Shown: one piece after another, positions 60,665-64,000 of the stretch
Layout of the letters: each line of letters opens with the position of its first letter
How positions within the stretch are numbered: the first letter of the stretch is position 1
NCBI RefSeq assembly: GCF_003945595.2
Contig: NW_024104532.1
Span: forward strand, 681,501-745,500
DNA from: Pipra filicauda
Lineage: Eukaryota > Chordata > Aves > Passeriformes > Pipridae
Length of the DNA: 64,000 nt
Direction: 5' to 3'
Position numbers and translations under genes: made by a program
Notes under the pieces: model-generated
The model's input: only the letters and a program-made list of their open reading frames with translations
What the model was told of the DNA's origin: nothing
Database searches by the model: none

Positions 60665-63600
60665 GCAAGCAAAATTTCAATAGGGCGTTCTAAAGCTCAG
60701 AGGATGTGATAAGAAATCAGTTTACATCATTGGGGAATGTTTAGGGTATTTAAGGAAATGCCTGACTGTGCTGTGCTGAGTTTCTAACAAGGTCAGTAAG
60801 GACCATGCTGCTAAATGGAGGTTCATTTCACATGTCTTATACTCCCGGTCTTTCCTGGGTAATGTCTGGAAGTTTCTGGTGTTTGGCTGCTTTACAAGCC
60901 TCAGCACCTCTTGTCTCTGAGTGTAGAAACTGTCACTGAGGGCAGAAACTGTTTTAAAAGCCTTAGTTTGTGATGAGCACTCTCGGGAATATTTGGTTTG
61001 GTAAAGGTTTTGCACAGGTAAGTCCGGTTCTGAAAATTCCAATTAATGTTTTCACAGTATTTTGCTTTGCCAATACGGTCCCTTGAGCAAAAGTTTTGGA
61101 AGGAAAACCAGAGATCTACTTGATTTATAGTGATCAGGAGGACAAATGGTGCTGCTTTCCAAACTGAAAGTTGTGTTGTGCCAGGCAAGCAGGTACAGCT
61201 GTCAGTGGGAAACGTTATTTGGTATCATCTGAGTTTCTCAAGCACAGCATAGGTGAAGTGCTTCCTGTAATACAGAGTAGTTATGGATAATATTTGTAAA
61301 GTAATTGCCATGCAATCACTGCTCCACTGCCAAAGATTCCAGTCAGTTGCTATGAATCTTGCAGTAAAAATCCTATTAGGGACAGTGCAATGAAAATATC
61401 ACAAGTGTTTGGGAAAATGATGTGAGGTCAGTCAGTTTGATTTGACTTGATATGGGTGTTCAATAGAATGCACTGCCTGGTGTTGGGAGCTTTTTCATTT
61501 CAAATCTGAAAAGTGGGAAGCCTCTCAGATGAAAAACGAGTGGAAAGATGGAATGCAATTACAAGTATTCCTGGTATCTAGAAAGAAACAAGAACCTGTT
61601 GTCCTTTGGGTGACTCCAGGTGCTGTGCTCTTTTGGAAAACAAATTCAAGTTTTTGTTCAAGACAAAAAATTCAAGTACAAAACATTGGTAGGTTTTTTT
61701 CCTGGTACGTGGCAGATTTTTGATGAACATTGTTTTCTTTTACTTGAAAGATGCAGCCTTATATTTTTGTCTGTGGAAATTAGATTCCTGATGGCAAATC
61801 CAACTAACTTTTCTTTGACTTTTCACCTAAACTGGAAAAATGTTATATCTAATCTAAATCCAGTGTCTAATATTTTTCATTTTTCTTATCTAATATTGAA
61901 AAGTGTCCAATAGTATTTAACCTTAGTTCTGAGAGTTCATTGTTTTCTTCTCTCTAGTGATAAATATTTGCTCTTTGCTTGGAATATCTGTGATCCTTCC
62001 CTGTAGGATACCCCTTTGTCATAATTTTTAGCACGCGTAATATAACTTTTTTGATGACTTTCACTTGAAAGCAGTGAGAAAAGGGATCAATTGTCAGCTG
62101 CTTTTATAACATTTATAAAGTTGAGCAGTGCTGTGATTTCCCTGATGTTCTGCAAACTGTGCTTTCCTGAGTCTTTGTGCTGAGTCACCAAAAGCAGGAT
62201 CTCATCATGTACCTTTTGCTGTCTACATTACCAGCCTCTATGATAGTCATTGTTTCACTCCCTAAACTGAGCTGTCAGAGGAGCGAGCTGATTGTACCTC
62301 ATTAAGGTTCTGCAAAATGCTCAGCTGTGTTTGAAGGAATTTGCTGTAAGGTGGCTGCAACTTTGCCTGACCTTTAATATAATTTATTTGGTTTTCTTCC
62401 ACCAAGGTTCTCAGTCAGCAAAAGAACTATTCTTACTGGGCTGATTAACGTGAGGAAGTGTCTCCCTTAGCCAAGGGTGTAAGTCAGGTGTGGGATTTCT
62501 CTGGCAGGAGGAATTCAGCAGAGGTGAAGGAGCCGTGTGGTAAAGGCTGGTTGGTGTGAAATGGGATTACATGGGAATGAGCATTCAGTTCCTATATCTG
62601 TGGCAAAACATCTCCTTTGCCATATTATCACATTCAGTGTTTCCACCTGAGCTCTCCACAGTGCAGTCAAAACCAAAGTGGTCCACAAGAACTGGTTTTC
62701 CACCCAGAGGAGGGGATCCTCCAAGAAGGAAGGCTGGGGCTGGATGCCTTGGCCTGCAAGAGCTCTCAGCATGGTGGTGGGAGTTTTTGCTCACAGAGGA
62801 ACAAAACTTAAATGCTATCCTTTCCATTAATATCTGTTCTTGTGAAACTGAATTTTTCTGTTTGCTTCTTTAACTTATTCAGTCCCTTTGCAAAGATTTT
62901 AGTCCATCCAGAGGAGTTATTGCTTTGGGGATGCTGTGGCTCTATGTCTGACTCTGTGATGCGAAAGTGTCCTGGGGGTGCATTTTGGGTTTCCTGCTTT
63001 CAGATCTGCCTGCATCTGCAAATCTTGAGGGTGGACTTGGAATACTCAGTCATCCAGTCTCCCAGACTGGCTGTGCACATGCAATGTGTTCTCTGAGAAT
63101 GGAGCCACTGAGCCTTTTTTTCTTCTCCCTAATTATTCCCTTTTCTTGATGCGCTTGGCCAGTTTCTAGGGGCTTCCTTCTCAAAGAAAGCCATTGGAGA
63201 GTTCTGCTCACCAATGAACTGGAAATGTTCTTATTGCTAATATTTTCTTCATAAAAGTTGTTTTTGAAGCCTTATAATCTAGTGTTCAACCTAGCCCAGG
63301 AATTAGAAACATCAATTTTTGTGTTTGTGTGATAGCTCTGTTGTAAGCTGGTGTTGTTACTATAACATTGGTAGAATTCCAGTGGGGATTTGTGCATTGT
63401 ATTTGGGGGGACTGCTTGGTTCTTCCCTTCACTGATCTGTTTTTCTTATCAATATTTGTCATGCTCCAGCAATGTTATATCTGCTGTTTCTGCAGAACAC
63501 CAACTTCTGGTCTGAAATTTCTGTATTTTATGCTCCACTGAGGTAGGGAATGGATTTCCTCATGTTGTATAGCCGGGATCTATACAAATATCCTCTCATT

Positions 63601-64000
63601 GCCACTTGGAGGAATCTAATAGCTTAAGCACTTCATTAGCAGACTCCCACAGTTTCTACTGTTTCCTGTTGTCAAAAGAAATATTAAGCATTTTTTTCAC
63701 CCTTTGCTTTTGGTGCTGCCAGAAAAACAAGCCCATATTCAGCTTTTTCCAGTGCTGTGTTGGGAAGGCTGGCATTTGTATTTAAAAGAGGAATGTACTT
63801 TTGCATTCAGTGGTTGCAGAATTCAGTGAGACAGTGTGTAACATGAACTTGTAGGAATCAATTCTGTGGTTGAAGAAGAATCAATGACCCTAAACAGAAC
63901 TAAAAATAAGGGTAGTGCTCTTTGAAGTGTTTACACTGTCACTGTGGAGTAGCTATGAATACAGGACAGGTTGGATACTGTTTGCTTATACTACCACATG
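60665..64000. other. Non-coding stretch, no gene recognised
   Basis: Short overlapping frames without recognisable content. No RNA gene, transposon or tandem repeat was identified up to the window end. Confidence 0.6.

Noticed and set aside
1..64000. CRISPR arrays, bacterial operons, viral genes or a toxin system
   Set aside because: No regularly spaced repeats, no Shine-Dalgarno-led gene clusters and no recognisable viral or toxin reading frames; all evidence points to vertebrate non-coding DNA.

Overview
This window is vertebrate nuclear DNA and almost certainly comes from a bird. Three truncated CR1 (chicken repeat 1) LINE copies carry the characteristic CR1 3' end and pieces of the ORF2 reverse-transcriptase reading frame. 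A fourth element (33682-34008) matches, from memory, an LTR-type repeat common in neoavian genomes, so a neoavian (possibly passerine) source is more likely than a chicken or duck. Interspersed repeats are sparse, microsatellites are few and short, and CpG is depleted. All of this fits an avian macrochromosome.

I find no protein-coding gene, rRNA, tRNA, CRISPR array or bacterial or viral gene. The longest open frames (184, 154, 151, 151 and 150 codons) have no recognisable domain and look like chance open frames; several frames overlap each other, CR1 or simple repeats. The window is best read as intergenic or deep intronic DNA. Short exons cannot be excluded without transcript data.

Layout. 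1-8975: ordinary non-coding DNA with a MIR-like SINE remnant (5572-5645) and an 18-bp-arm hairpin (7933-7997). 8976-9900: the most CpG-rich block, a possible regulatory element or exon. 9900-30570: non-coding DNA with purine tracts, a 26-bp tandem duplication (23495-23546) and two hairpins near 28.6-28.9 kb. 30579-30601: a G-quadruplex motif on the minus strand. 31.5 kb: a homeodomain-type motif cluster. 33682-34008: the internally deleted LTR-like element. 37.7-38.06 kb: a GTTT-rich tract and a strong palindrome. 43.9-54.1 kb: the most repeat-rich part, with three CR1 copies, a MIR-like remnant and a large 34-nt-arm inverted repeat (45979-46091). 54.1-64 kb: non-coding DNA with an A14/T15 hairpin (57378-57425) and an AAAT microsatellite.

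No gene pathway or system can be reconstructed. The most distinctive feature is a set of about ten quasi-palindromes (10-34 bp arms, short loops) that are mostly not explained by transposons. They may be template-switch products, hairpin RNA candidates or foldback remnants. I found no convincing undescribed biological system. Coordinates were counted by eye; interval ends may be off by a few bases for sites and by tens of bases for degraded repeats.
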